Source: Gammaproteobacteria bacterium
Lineage (GTDB): Bacteria; Pseudomonadota; Gammaproteobacteria; Burkholderiales; Nitrosomonadaceae
Direction: 5' to 3'
Assembly: GCA_030431985.1 (NCBI GenBank)
Contig: JAUIIB010000001.1
Location: 62,001-126,000, forward strand
DNA length: 64,000 bases
The position numbers and the translations under genes were made by a program. The notes under the pieces are model-generated. The model was not told where the DNA came from. It made no database searches and saw nothing but the letters and a program-made list of their open reading frames with translations. Below are positions 1-8,644 of this stretch, one piece after another (position 1 is the first letter of the stretch; the number at the start of each line of letters is the position of its first letter).

Positions 1-1
1 A

Positions 2-382
2 ATGTCGAAAATTTTATTTAAGCTGCACGGTGTTCCAGATGATGAAGCCGATGATGTACGTGCATTGCTTGCTGATAATGATATTGATTTTTATGAAACG
101 TCGGCGGGTAACTGGGGTGTTTCCATGCCAGCAATCTGGTTAAATGATGCAACGCAGTTTAATAAAGCCCGTGCGCTTATAGATGAATATCAGAGCGAGC
201 GAAGTACTAGAATGCGCGAAGAATACAATCGATTGAAACAGCTTGGAGCGCACAAAACGTTAATTGATACGATAAAAGAGAAGCCCGTTCAATTTATCCT
301 GCATTTAGCTGTTGCTGCGTTAGTGATCTATTTATCGATACGATTAGTGTTAGATATTAGCGAAATAAGTCCAAAAGAATAA
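2..382 (+). CDS. DUF6164 family membrane-anchored protein
   Basis: A 126-residue protein complete from its ATG at the window edge. The N-terminal half (residues about 1-65, opening MSKILFKLHGVPDDEADDV and containing a YETSAGNWGVS stretch) matches what I recall of the DUF6164 family, small proteobacterial proteins of unknown function with a ferredoxin-like or signal-transducing-like N-terminal fold. A single hydrophobic segment at about residues 95-118 would anchor the C-terminus in the inner membrane. No catalytic motif is visible. It lies 68 bp upstream of a cytochrome P460 gene on the same strand, but that gene has its own ribosome site. Any upstream operon partner is outside the window. 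Confidence 0.75.
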   Translation: MSKILFKLHGVPDDEADDVRALLADNDIDFYETSAGNWGVSMPAIWLNDATQFNKARALIDEYQSERSTRMREEYNRLKQLGAHKTLIDTIKEKPVQFILHLAVAALVIYLSIRLVLDISEISPKE

Positions 383-450
383 TACAATTACACAAACTGA
401 TATAAAAGCAAAAATACTTTGTTTTAGATGATTATAAAAAGGAGCTTGTC

Positions 451-975
451 ATGAAAAATGTATTAAAAATTCTGGTTGCACTATTAGCTGTAACGCCATT
501 ATATGTTCATAGCGGGGGTGACCCTGAATATGTCGAATTTCCCGAAGATTATGACAAAGCGTTTACTCAATACGCTACGGCAAATCGCGCCAATCAAAAA
601 CAGGTGGCTAAATTGTATGCCAATGAAACTGCTATAGCCAGTTATCAAAAAAGCCAGAGAGGTGCGCCGGGCTCCGTTGTTGTAATGGAAATCTACAGTC
701 CCAAGACCGATGCAGAAGGAAAGCCCGTGCCTGGTGACGATGGTATTTTTGTCATTGATTCTCTGGCTGCCGTTGCTGTTATGGAAAAACGGGATGATTG
801 GAACGAAGCGTACCCGGTTGAGAACAGAGTCGGTAACTGGGGATTCGCTGTTTACAATCCAGATGGTACGGAAAAGAGCAATGATTTAAATTGCGTAGAG
901 TGTCATACACCGCTCTCAAGTCAAGATTATTTATTTACCTACCATAAATTGGTCGACTTCGTAAAGAATCACTAA
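451..975 (+). CDS. Cytochrome P460-family periplasmic c-type haem protein
   Basis: A 174-residue protein with an N-terminal signal peptide (about residues 1-21, hydrophobic core LKILVALLAVTPLYV) and one c-type haem motif CVECH at residues 148-152 near the C-terminus, the usual position in the cytochrome P460 / cytochrome c'-beta family. In ammonia oxidisers true P460 oxidises hydroxylamine or NO-related substrates in the periplasm and carries a lysine-haem cross-link. The related c'-beta proteins lack it and bind NO. I cannot decide between them from sequence alone. A strong AAAGGAG sits 6 bases before the ATG. A second family member lies at 48048-48653 and shares only the general plan, so they are not a recent duplication. 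Confidence 0.85.
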   Translation: MKNVLKILVALLAVTPLYVHSGGDPEYVEFPEDYDKAFTQYATANRANQKQVAKLYANETAIASYQKSQRGAPGSVVVMEIYSPKTDAEGKPVPGDDGIFVIDSLAAVAVMEKRDDWNEAYPVENRVGNWGFAVYNPDGTEKSNDLNCVECHTPLSSQDYLFTYHKLVDFVKNH

Positions 976-1120
976 TCTGTAGTGTTGTCTTCAGGGCTTG
1001 AAGCAGGTTATTCATCGACCTGGCTGTCATGTATTACTTGCTTTGGGCTGAGATGGATTCGCGTGGTTGTTGTGGGTTTTGTGATTACGGAAGAGAGTAA
1101 AGCAAATTAAACAATCGAGA

Positions 1121-1438
1121 ATGAAACCGGAGAACATTTTTTTAGTACAGTCCGTTGACCTGAAGAAAGAGGTGTTTGACGTATTAATTGACGATCCAAG
1201 GGTAACTATTGAAAGAATCGTTTCTAAAGGCCATCGATCTCCAGAAAACGGTTGGTACGATCAGGAAAAGAATGAATGGGTGATGGTGCTTAGGGGAAAA
1301 GCGGAGCTTACTTTCTTTGACCAGACTATCATGTGCCTAGGTGCCGGAGATTATGTTCATATTCCGCCTCATACAAAGCACCGGGTCAGTTGGACTGACC
1401 CTGATCTGGAAACCTTATGGCTGGCAGTACATTATTAG
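1121..1438 (+). CDS. Small cupin-domain protein
   Basis: A 105-residue single-domain protein. Residues about 40-100 carry the cupin pattern: an E-WVMVLRGKAEL strand pair (first motif, the histidines of the classical HxH replaced or displaced) and a PPHTKHRVSW stretch with two histidines (second motif). Such single cupins bind a metal and may be isomerases, dioxygenases or sensors. The substrate cannot be told here. It has no signal peptide, so it is cytoplasmic. It stands alone between the P460 gene and the oppositely oriented rpmE. Confidence 0.75.
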   Translation: MKPENIFLVQSVDLKKEVFDVLIDDPRVTIERIVSKGHRSPENGWYDQEKNEWVMVLRGKAELTFFDQTIMCLGAGDYVHIPPHTKHRVSWTDPDLETLWLAVHY

Positions 1439-1620
1439 CTGGAATGACTGCGGTTGGCGAGACATAACGGCCTGATTGCCACAAAAAGTCCAAAAACCCG
1501 GGCTGATAGATTAGCCTGATGTGCGCACCAACGGATTTTGATGGATTGGGCTTAATCTATTGTAATACCCGTTACTATGTTTCTGAAAACTACAGAACGT
1601 TAGCGGCCAGTGTGGTAAAG

Positions 1621-1857
1621 CTAAGAAGCGGCCTTATTGCTGTTACGTTTGGGGATTTGAGTGCCGTATTTCTGACGGAATTTTTCGACGCGACCTGCTG
1701 TATCAACAATTTTTTGTTTGCCGGTGTAAAAAGGATGGCAAACTGAGCAAACCTCAATGCTCAATGCCTTGCCAAGCGTTGAGCGTGTTTTGAATTCATT
1801 ACCACAGCTGCATGTGACGGTTATTTCCTGGTAATCAGGATGGATATCTGCTCTCAT
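1621..1857 (-). CDS. rpmE: 50S ribosomal protein L31, zinc-binding type
   Basis: 78 residues starting [16 protein letters not shown], typical of bacterial L31. It is the zinc-containing (C+) form: cysteines at 16, 18, 37 and 40 supply the ligand set. L31 bridges the two ribosomal subunits and is lost or replaced by a C- paralogue on zinc starvation in some bacteria. No paralogue is seen in this window. The reading frame on the opposite strand (1519-1746) is a shadow of this gene. It is transcribed away from dksA, with 424 bp between them. Confidence 0.95.
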   Translation of the reverse strand: MRADIHPDYQEITVTCSCGNEFKTRSTLGKALSIEVCSVCHPFYTGKQKIVDTAGRVEKFRQKYGTQIPKRNSNKAAS

Positions 1858-2281
1858 AGATGTTCTAAGTCCTTGCGCGCGTGCGCCTTAAATTGCTGTA
1901 TTACGAGATAGTATAAAAGCCGAGCATTATCCTTTAATATTCATATCAGTGCAACTTTTGAATTGTATCGTGTCTTATAAGCATTGCAATAATCGTTAAC
2001 AGTATATAGTGATATGCTATACAGGCGCATGTTTTATAAGTTAATGGTTGACATGAGCCGCATTCTTCTGCGAGATTATGGTTAAAAAGACACTGTTGTC
2101 CAAAAATACTTTGGCAATATGAAAAGGGAGCGAGTAAATTATAAGCATGGAGATAAGTGGATGTTGCAATGATAAAAATAAATTGTTGTATAATATTTTG
2201 TTAAATCGCAATCTGTTTTTGAAGTCTTTGTTTCAATTTTGATACCTGCAAAGGATTGGAAAATTTTTAGGAGCATTCAAG
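1858..2281. other. Intergenic region between divergent rpmE and dksA
   Basis: 424 bp without a convincing gene. It must hold the rpmE promoter on the minus strand and the dksA promoter on the plus strand. The right part is AT-rich and carries a perfect TATAAT about 90 bases before dksA. A TTGACA at 2048-2053 has no good partner box at the right distance. Confidence 0.6.
2164..2194 (+). promoter_or_regulatory. Putative sigma-70 promoter of dksA
   Basis: TTGCAA at 2164-2169 and a perfect TATAAT at 2189-2194, with a 19-base spacer (slightly long). Transcription would start near 2201, giving a leader of roughly 80 bases before the dksA ATG. Confidence 0.45.
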
Positions 2282-2704
2282 ATGCCAGAATTACAAAACA
2301 AAGTTGTTGCGTCTTACGAGCCCAAAGAGGGTGAAGATTATATGAGTCCAGAGCAGCTTGATTATTTTCGCAAGATACTGGAAGGTATGAAAATTGAATT
2401 GGGTCAGGATATTGACCGGGCTGTACATACCATGCAGGACGAAGCGACTGTCTTTGCGGACCCAAATGATCGGGCAAGCCAGGAATCTGATATGACACTT
2501 GAATTGCGAAACCGTGATCGTGAGCGCAAACTGATCAAAAAAATAGACGAAATCATTGCTAAAATCGATTCCAAAGATTACGGCTATTGCGAAAGTTGTG
2601 GCATCGAGATTGGGTTGAAACGCCTGGAAGCGCGTCCCACGGCAACACTGTGTATTGACTGTAAGACGCTGGATGAAATCCGGGAAAAACAGATGGCAAA
2701 ATAG
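2282..2704 (+). CDS. dksA: RNA polymerase-binding transcription factor DksA
   Basis: A 140-residue protein of the DksA/TraR family. The long coiled coil (about residues 20-95) has the acidic tip DPNDRASQESD with the two aspartates that reach into the RNA polymerase secondary channel. A four-cysteine zinc finger follows (C103, C106, C124, C127). With ppGpp it lowers rRNA transcription and activates amino-acid promoters. GGAG lies 8-9 bases before the ATG. The gene is followed closely by the convergent cbbY. Confidence 0.95.
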   Translation: MPELQNKVVASYEPKEGEDYMSPEQLDYFRKILEGMKIELGQDIDRAVHTMQDEATVFADPNDRASQESDMTLELRNRDRERKLIKKIDEIIAKIDSKDYGYCESCGIEIGLKRLEARPTATLCIDCKTLDEIREKQMAK

Positions 2705-2727
2705 CGATTGCCGCAGTTAGGCCGACA

Positions 2728-3522
2728 TTAACTGCTTTCTTTGACTATTTTTTCTAGTATTTGTGTATCTACCCAATTTTTGTCAAAATTAATTGAGCCG
2801 TTCGAAATTTGTTTAAAATGTTGTTCGGGATCACCTAAATCCGACAGTATGGCTGCAGCGCCATCAAAGTTCTGTTCGCAGGTGTAATTATTGATTGTAA
2901 TTAGGGTTGCCAGACTGGCTGCACGCGCGGCCAACAACCCATTCTCAGAATCTTCTACTGCAATACACTCGCTTGGTTCAAGTCCCAATTTGTCAAGAAC
3001 CCAGAGATATATATCGGGCGCGGGTTTTTTCTGTGGAACGATGTCGCCAGCGCCAATAACATCAAATAATCCCAGCGCCTGTTTACCCAATGCAGATTCT
3101 AATAGATAAGTTACATTTTCTGGTGTCGTGGTGGTTGCAATCGCGATTTTAATACCTTTGTCGCGCAATTCATAAATAAGGCGTTTTACACCGGGCCGCA
3201 ACGGAATATCGCCGCGTTCCATAAGTTGTTTGAAATGGCTGGTTTTGGTCTTATGGAGACTGGCAATCCATTCATCCAGATTGGGTCTGTCCAGTTCCTC
3301 TGGCATATAATGCTCGATATAAAAACGGATTCGCTCTTTGCCACCCGTAATTTTCAGTAGCTTACCGTACAGTGGAATATCCCAATCCCAGGTTAAACCA
3401 AATTCTTTGAATGCGGCGTTAAAGGCCGGACGATGGCCGTCCTGTTCGGTATCCGCCAGCGTGCCATCGACGTCAAATAGGACTGCTTTAAGTGATCGTG
3501 TATGTGTATTGATAGTGTGCAT
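2728..3522 (-). CDS. cbbY: CbbY-like HAD phosphatase (xylulose-1,5-bisphosphate phosphatase)
   Basis: 264 residues of the HAD superfamily, subfamily CbbY. Motif I FDVDGTLADTE has the nucleophile D17 and D19. The TGGKERI loop of the cap domain is characteristic of CbbY. Motif II is IATTTT, motif III lies at the KKPAP stretch and motif IV is VEDSENG. CbbY removes xylulose-1,5-bisphosphate, a misfire product that blocks RuBisCO, so it should work with the cbbLSX operon at 50-53 kb although the two are about 47 kb apart. It starts 6 bases after the threonylcarbamoyl-AMP synthase stop, so the two probably share a transcript. Confidence 0.85.
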   Translation of the reverse strand: MHTINTHTRSLKAVLFDVDGTLADTEQDGHRPAFNAAFKEFGLTWDWDIPLYGKLLKITGGKERIRFYIEHYMPEELDRPNLDEWIASLHKTKTSHFKQLMERGDIPLRPGVKRLIYELRDKGIKIAIATTTTPENVTYLLESALGKQALGLFDVIGAGDIVPQKKPAPDIYLWVLDKLGLEPSECIAVEDSENGLLAARAASLATLITINNYTCEQNFDGAAAILSDLGDPEQHFKQISNGSINFDKNWVDTQILEKIVKESS

Positions 3523-3528
3523 AGTGAT

Positions 3529-4542
3529 TTATTTGTGTGATTGACTTGCGCGCTGTAGGCGATCTGATACGGCGAGCCAGTCTGGCAGCGCGGGTGGTGT
3601 TTCCACTAGGATATAGTCGCATGCCGTCTGATCGTATTGGTGGAGCGTTGCATAGAGGCACTTGCCATAATTGACTGGATCACGGGGCATGCGAACATGT
3701 TCGATATGGGTGCTGCTGAATTCAGACGTGTCGATTTCAGACCACGTGATAACGACCGGACGGAAATTCTGCTGGGCAAGTTGATGTGCAGTTTGCAACA
3801 GTTTAGACGCTTGATGTAATTGAAGTGGCGTAGTGGGTGCATAATGTGCCGGTAGCGCGCCAGGTACGCGTATGGATGAGGCGTTGTTTTTGATAACGGC
3901 GACAGGCTGATTTACGATTGATTCAATAGCGGAAACAGAGATGCCCCCGGGCCTGAGTACGGCAATATCTTCGTGTTTAAAGGCGATAATCGTACTTTCC
4001 AAGCCTACTTCGCAGTCACCGCCGTCCAGTATCATATCGACTTTTCCATATAAAGCAGCGTGTACATGCGCAGCTGTTGTGGGGCTGATTCTGCCGTAGA
4101 GGTTTGCTGAAGGTGCTGCAACCGCTTTATCGGGGTTGATCATTCTAAGCAGTGCCTGTGCTACGGGGTGTGCCGGGATTCGTATGCCGATGGTGTCCTG
4201 TCCCCCGGTGACATCGTTAGAAATTTTCGAGCTGCGTTTCAGGATTAATGTTAAAGGTCCTGGCCAGAATCGCTCTGCCAGTAATCTTGCAGGTTCCGGA
4301 ATATCCAGCGCCCAATGTTCCAATTGAGCAATATTGCCAATATGTACAATGAGCGGATGATTTGCCGGGCGTTGCTTAATGTTATAAACACGTTTAACTG
4401 CCACAGGATTAGTGGCATCTGCACCCAATCCGTAGACGGTTTCTGTAGGAAATGCTACAACGCCGCCGGTATTCAACAATTCGGCAGCTGCGGCAATTTG
4501 CTCCAGTTTCTCGGGATTGATTTTTTCTTCATGTGACATCAT
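3529..4542 (-). CDS. tsaC: L-threonylcarbamoyladenylate synthase, long Sua5-type
   Basis: 337 residues. The N-terminal YrdC domain (about residues 15-205) contains GGVVAFPTETVYGLGADA, the KQRPANHPL substrate loop and PSANLYGRISPT. A C-terminal Sua5 domain follows after an SIRVPGALPAHYAP linker. The enzyme makes threonylcarbamoyl-AMP from threonine, bicarbonate and ATP for the t6A37 modification of ANN-decoding tRNAs. The long form with a Sua5 domain differs from the short E. coli TsaC. It is first in a two-gene minus-strand unit with cbbY. Two adjacent ATGs leave the exact start open by one codon. Confidence 0.92.
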   Translation of the reverse strand: MMSHEEKINPEKLEQIAAAAELLNTGGVVAFPTETVYGLGADATNPVAVKRVYNIKQRPANHPLIVHIGNIAQLEHWALDIPEPARLLAERFWPGPLTLILKRSSKISNDVTGGQDTIGIRIPAHPVAQALLRMINPDKAVAAPSANLYGRISPTTAAHVHAALYGKVDMILDGGDCEVGLESTIIAFKHEDIAVLRPGGISVSAIESIVNQPVAVIKNNASSIRVPGALPAHYAPTTPLQLHQASKLLQTAHQLAQQNFRPVVITWSEIDTSEFSSTHIEHVRMPRDPVNYGKCLYATLHQYDQTACDYILVETPPALPDWLAVSDRLQRASQSHK

Positions 4543-4711
4543 GCTGTATTATACGCTATACCATTTTCTTGCAACGATAATCGAAAATGTTTCGTTTACG
4601 CGTTTCCAGGATTTTTATTCGTATGGATCAGGATATAATTATATCTAAACGGAGTCTGACCATGCTATTGGACGGATTGCGCTATCGTATTAACGTTAAA
4701 AGAGAAAACAG

Positions 4712-4954
4712 ATGATTACATCAGAAACAATTAAAACTCAAATTGAAACTGGGCTGCCATGCGAATTGGTACGGGTTGAGGGTGATGACGGATACCATTT
4801 TCAGGCCGTTATCGTCAGTCCTGAATTTAGAGGCAAACGCATGATTCAGCAACATCAGCTCGTTTATCGTGCGCTGGGCGATAAGATGAAACAGGAAATT
4901 CATGCCTTGTCGATGAAAACCTTTACGCCTGAGGAATGGGCGGACAATACTTGA
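4712..4954 (+). CDS. ibaG: BolA-family protein, IbaG-like
   Basis: 80 residues with the BolA fold signature: a DDGYHFQAVIVSPEF core with the conserved histidine and a RMIQQHQLVYRALGDKM helix. The tail HALSMKTFTPEEWAD is close to the E. coli IbaG C-terminus, which favours IbaG over BolA proper. These proteins partner monothiol glutaredoxins in Fe-S cluster trafficking. It is a single gene divergent from the Sua5 gene. Confidence 0.85.
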   Translation: MITSETIKTQIETGLPCELVRVEGDDGYHFQAVIVSPEFRGKRMIQQHQLVYRALGDKMKQEIHALSMKTFTPEEWADNT

Positions 4955-5137
4955 AGTAATACAGTGAGAAATTATTGAAGAGTGCGGCGGTGTTGTTTTA
5001 GGGTAAAGATTGTCGTTTCAGGGGTTTTATTTCAATAGAAATAGTTATGGAACAGTATGTTGTGGGATTGGTGATGACTTAAGAAATGGTGGTGTTGGCC
5101 GATATAAGTAGTGTGGTCATAGACTGTTCTGAAAGAC

Positions 5138-5761
5138 ATGGAAATTCATCATGCTGGTGCTTTTCTCAATGCACAGCTATTTACACACAGAGAAAAAAGT
5201 GCAACGCAGCCTGCCAAGCTGGAGGACGCCAAGGCCGTTTCGCGTGGCGGCGAGCGGCCTTCACCGGAATCCAATGCACAGTCCGGCAGTAAATTGCTCG
5301 AAGATCCCGCAATACAGCGCCAGTTGAGCGAATTGCGTGCCAGAGACCGTGAAGTCCGTGCGCATGAAATGGCGCATGTGGCGGCCGGCGCGGGTTTGAT
5401 TACCGGTGGCCCCACGTATGAATATCAGCGGGGGCCGGACAACAGGTTATATGCTGTCGGTGGGGAAGTGCAGATCGATACTTCCGGTGTTCCCGGCGAT
5501 CCGGAGGCGACACTGGAAAAAGCGCTGCAAATCCAACGCGCCGCACTGGCACCGGCAGAACCTTCGGCGCAGGACCGGGCGGTAGCCATGTCTGCTGCAA
5601 CTATGGCAGCCGAAGCGCGAGTAGAGCTGAACATTCAACGCAATGAAACTGAAGATAAGTCCGAAACAAATTCCAGATTTACCCGGGCGCATGACGCGTA
5701 CCGCGCCGTTGCTGAAAGTGACCAGTCTCACAGCACACAACTGATTGATCTGGTCGCTTAG
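5138..5761 (+). CDS. SprA-related putative zinc metalloprotease
   Basis: 207 residues. A zinc-protease-like HEMAH motif occupies residues 76-80, preceded by a charged helix (LSELRARDREVRA). The following GPTYEYQRGPDNRLYAVGGEV and DTSGVPGDPEATL stretches are the conserved core of the SprA-related family (also called CJM1_0395 family putative metalloprotease). The N-terminal 50 residues and the tail are low in conserved features. No signal peptide is seen. The family function is not known. The base composition is more GC-rich than the neighbours. It stands alone. Confidence 0.75.
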   Translation: MEIHHAGAFLNAQLFTHREKSATQPAKLEDAKAVSRGGERPSPESNAQSGSKLLEDPAIQRQLSELRARDREVRAHEMAHVAAGAGLITGGPTYEYQRGPDNRLYAVGGEVQIDTSGVPGDPEATLEKALQIQRAALAPAEPSAQDRAVAMSAATMAAEARVELNIQRNETEDKSETNSRFTRAHDAYRAVAESDQSHSTQLIDLVA

Positions 5762-6173
5762 TTCGAATTTAATCACATCAATTAAGTTTATTCGCAAGCT
5801 TTACCGAATTTTCTCTGTTCAACCACTTTTGTATCCTGTATCTTGTTTGTCCAAAACGCCTGTTCACTGCTCATTTGTCAATACTGTTTTCTGTACGATA
5901 TGCTCAACTGTCAAATACCGACAATAAGGCGGGAATGGGTTTGGTCGTATCGGTAGTGGTTCGGTACAAATACAGTGCAAAGTTATAAATTTGTAATATA
6001 ACTGGGTTACAATTGAAATAACGTAAACTGTTTATCGGCAGAGTGATTGTATCGCTTCCCGAGAGTGGTTTACGTTGTATTGTTGAGCGATAACATGGCA
6101 GCAACATCACTCGAGCCAGGTGAATGTTATGTTGTCAATATTTTTTGATTCACTTTAAATGGAGAAAATTTAT
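5762..6173. other. Gene-free leader region before nitrosocyanin
   Basis: 412 bp with no convincing reading frame on either strand. It should contain the nitrosocyanin promoter. I see several AT-rich boxes (for example near 5985-6013) but none with a convincing pair at proper spacing. Just before the gene, GGAGAA at 6161-6166 forms its ribosome site. Confidence 0.5.
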
Positions 6174-6593
6174 ATGATAAAAATGACTCAAGCCATCTGT
6201 ATGAGTCTGGTACTCGCATTGTTGCTTGCAGCGGGTGTTGCACAAGCTGGCGGGGAAAAGAGCTTTACAATTGTCATGAATGCATATGATACTGATATTC
6301 CTGAGCTAAACGTGGAAGGTGTTACTGTTAAAAACATCCGCGCATTTAATGTTCTGAACGAACCTGAAACGATTGCCGTGCATAAAGGCGATAAAGTGAA
6401 AATTACCGTAGAAAACAAGTCGCCTATCAGCGAAGGCTTGTCGATTGATGCATATGGTATTCAGGAAGTGATCAAAGCGGGTGAAACAAAAACCATTTCC
6501 TTCACAGCTGATAAAGCAGGTGCTTTCACCATCTGGTGCCAGCTTCATCCTAAAAACATCCATCTGCCCGGTACTTTAAACGTTATCGACTAA
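6174..6593 (+). CDS. ncyA: Nitrosocyanin (red copper protein)
   Basis: 139 residues: a signal peptide (1-25, ending in AQA) and a single cupredoxin domain. All four copper ligands of Nitrosomonas europaea nitrosocyanin (Glu60, Cys95, His98, His103 of the mature protein) have counterparts at the same spacing: E87, C122, H125 and H130 of the precursor. The last three form CQLHPKNIH. The protein is a homotrimeric periplasmic red copper protein, highly expressed in ammonia oxidisers, of unproved function in ammonia or NO metabolism. An in-frame ATG at 6159 lies inside the ribosome site GGAGAA, so 6174 is the better start. A strong terminator follows, so it is a one-gene unit. Confidence 0.95.
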   Translation: MIKMTQAICMSLVLALLLAAGVAQAGGEKSFTIVMNAYDTDIPELNVEGVTVKNIRAFNVLNEPETIAVHKGDKVKITVENKSPISEGLSIDAYGIQEVIKAGETKTISFTADKAGAFTIWCQLHPKNIHLPGTLNVID

Positions 6594-6661
6594 AAGGCAG
6601 CGATGAAATCTGTACGGCAGGAATAAGTGCGGATTTCAGTCGGCGATGTTGAGTACTCTGA

Positions 6662-6690
6662 AATGGCCGGGTTCCACCGGCCATTTTTAT
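6662..6690 (+). terminator. Intrinsic terminator of the nitrosocyanin gene
   Basis: Perfect 9-bp stem aatggccgg / ccggccatt around a 6-base loop, running into a T tract. It is 69 bases past the ncyA stop. The remaining 218 bp up to 6908 show no gene. Confidence 0.85.
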
Positions 6691-6908
6691 TATCAAACAA
6701 ATGCAGTAGATCGGCCCGTCGAGGCACAAAGCCCCACTAAGAAAGGTAATTTTGTTTCATGATGCTATTAAACTATCTAAAGCAAGTAAGAAGTTAATAT
6801 GCAATAGTCTGAGCAAAACGAAAATCAGCGCGTTTATTTATGGACCGAATTGTCTTGTGATATGCTCGATCAATGTCGAGCTGAATCAATGATTAATGTG
6901 GATCGTTT

Positions 6909-7808
6909 ATGTGGCAGAACAAAGAGGTTTATATCGTCGGTACGTCGTATTCTGGGTCAACTTTTCTGTCTAATTTACTGAATGCCCACCCCAAAATTTT
7001 TTCGGTTGGCGAGCTTTCCGGTTGGTTCGATGATTTTGATTTCGGTATAAACGATGCGTTTTGTCCGGTTTGTGCAACAGAAGGCCAGCGTTGTCCCGTA
7101 TTTAATGATGAATTTAAAACAGTCATCCAGCAGACGCACAAAGAGCAGGTCATTTCTCTGATTAGAAAAGCTGTGGGAAAGCCGGTTATTGTTGATAGCT
7201 CTAAATTTCCAAGCTGGTTCGATCATTATTTTAGTCATAAGGTGGCGGTACATGGTGCTCATTCATGGCGTTACCGTTTTTGGCGAAGCCGGGTCAGAGT
7301 GATTATACTTGCAAGATCACCTTTTGCATTTTTTGCCAGTGTCAGAAGGCGTGAGAAACTGAGTACGCGGGCGACCAAATTACAGTGGATAACCTGCTAT
7401 GAAAATGCTCTGAAGATGTGCGAAAAATACAACGTGCCTTTCCGCACGCTGCGCTTCGAACAACTCCTGATAGAACCTGAAGCTACGGTGAAACAGCTGT
7501 GTCGCTGGATCGGAGTGCGTTATCACCCGAAAATGCTGCAATTTTGGGAGATTCCTGTTCATAGCTTAGGCGGAAATGCAGGAGCCTATATGTGGTACAA
7601 GAGTTTTAGAGAAAAAGGTCAGTTTGCAACTAAGGGTGATCAGAAGCGTGCGCAAGAATATGCGGACCGGCAGTTCTCAGTGGAAAAAACCAACAGCTGG
7701 CGCCATTTACTTTCTCGCCGGGAGATTAATGCAGTGTTGCGAGACCAAGCTGTAGTGCATACAGCTGAGAAGCTCGGTTATGATTTAAACGCATTGATCA
7801 GCGTATGA
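6909..7808 (+). CDS. Sulfotransferase-family protein
   Basis: 299 residues. A 5'-phosphosulfate-binding loop of the PAPS-dependent sulfotransferases is at about residues 11-24 (GTSYSGSTFLSNLL). An RVIILARSPFAFFASVRRRE stretch near residue 130 matches the 3'-phosphate-binding RxxRxxxxS region. The bulk of the C-terminus fits the sulfotransferase 3 type. It could sulfate a surface glycan or lipid, but the acceptor cannot be told. Four cysteines between residues 52 and 66 (CPVC, QRCPV) could bind a metal. No good ribosome site is visible before the ATG. It stands alone. Confidence 0.75.
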   Translation: MWQNKEVYIVGTSYSGSTFLSNLLNAHPKIFSVGELSGWFDDFDFGINDAFCPVCATEGQRCPVFNDEFKTVIQQTHKEQVISLIRKAVGKPVIVDSSKFPSWFDHYFSHKVAVHGAHSWRYRFWRSRVRVIILARSPFAFFASVRRREKLSTRATKLQWITCYENALKMCEKYNVPFRTLRFEQLLIEPEATVKQLCRWIGVRYHPKMLQFWEIPVHSLGGNAGAYMWYKSFREKGQFATKGDQKRAQEYADRQFSVEKTNSWRHLLSRREINAVLRDQAVVHTAEKLGYDLNALISV

Positions 7809-7833
7809 AGGTGCTATCTTGGTTTTTAGGGTG

Positions 7834-8610
7834 TTAAGCAGCAGGTTTAATTAAATGAACAATATACATCCGGTCTTCAAATTTTAGTACCTTTTCATGG
7901 TAACGGTTGTCAAGCTCGGCAATACCGGCCTCGATCACACCGTCGGACAGGTTTCTCAGATTCGACATAAATCGTTGACGCAACAATTCAAAATAATGCT
8001 GTTTGGCGATTTCGACATTAAAACTGAAATGCGTTAACTGCGTTTCCATCTGACAGCCTTGACCCAGTGCGACTACATCTTGGTAATGAATTTGTTCCTG
8101 TCTAAATGAATCCTGTCCTTGTGTAAACATCGGAATGGTAATTTCGGGTGGCATCATCAGCACCAGTGCGCGGCCGTTCGGTTTCAGGCATCGACGGATC
8201 TCCCAAAGCAATGGTTTTCTTGTTGCCGTGTCAATACAGTGAAACACCTGCTTTAAAATAATACCGTCATAATGTGCGTCAGGCTTGTTTTTGAGGTAAG
8301 TCAGTGCTTCTGTCTGGAATAATATTACACCGCTATGAGTTGGTGCTTCATGAATGGTCTCGGAAATATCGATACCCTCTATAGGGTGTTTCAGGATGTT
8401 TGACGTGGCAAGTTTTATAGTGATATTGGCTCTGCCGCAGCCGATATCGAGAATCCGGCTTTCAGATTTGATCTGCAAACATTCAGAGAGCACATTGGCC
8501 GCATAAGCGATGTATGCTTCTGAAGCAATCCAGCTCTCAAGGTCCCAGTTGGGGCAAGTAACATCCATATGAAGATTTTTATTGTTGAATAATATAACTG
8601 GGATGAGCAT
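7834..8610 (-). CDS. Class I SAM-dependent methyltransferase
   Basis: 258 residues. Motif I ILDIGCGRANITIKLA (about residues 54-70) is the SAM-binding glycine loop. The acidic residue of motif II is in IEGIDISE, and motif IV is YDGIILKQVFHCID. The substrate is unknown. The start is uncertain: a second in-frame ATG at 8568 (MDVTCPNWDLE) would remove 14 residues, and neither start has a clear ribosome site. It follows the outer-membrane protein gene by 34 bp on the same strand, so the two may be cotranscribed. Confidence 0.75.
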   Translation of the reverse strand: MLIPVILFNNKNLHMDVTCPNWDLESWIASEAYIAYAANVLSECLQIKSESRILDIGCGRANITIKLATSNILKHPIEGIDISETIHEAPTHSGVILFQTEALTYLKNKPDAHYDGIILKQVFHCIDTATRKPLLWEIRRCLKPNGRALVLMMPPEITIPMFTQGQDSFRQEQIHYQDVVALGQGCQMETQLTHFSFNVEIAKQHYFELLRQRFMSNLRNLSDGVIEAGIAELDNRYHEKVLKFEDRMYIVHLIKPAA

Positions 8611-8644
8611 AACATCGAATAGTCAGCTCATACGGTAAGTTTTA

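Noticed and set aside
1519-1746. Plus-strand frame opposite rpmE
   Set aside because: It is antisense to the clearly recognisable L31 gene and has no protein character.
2048-2079. TTGACA at 2048 as the dksA promoter
   Set aside because: The only possible -10 (GATTAT) is 20 bases away; the TATAAT at 2189 is better.
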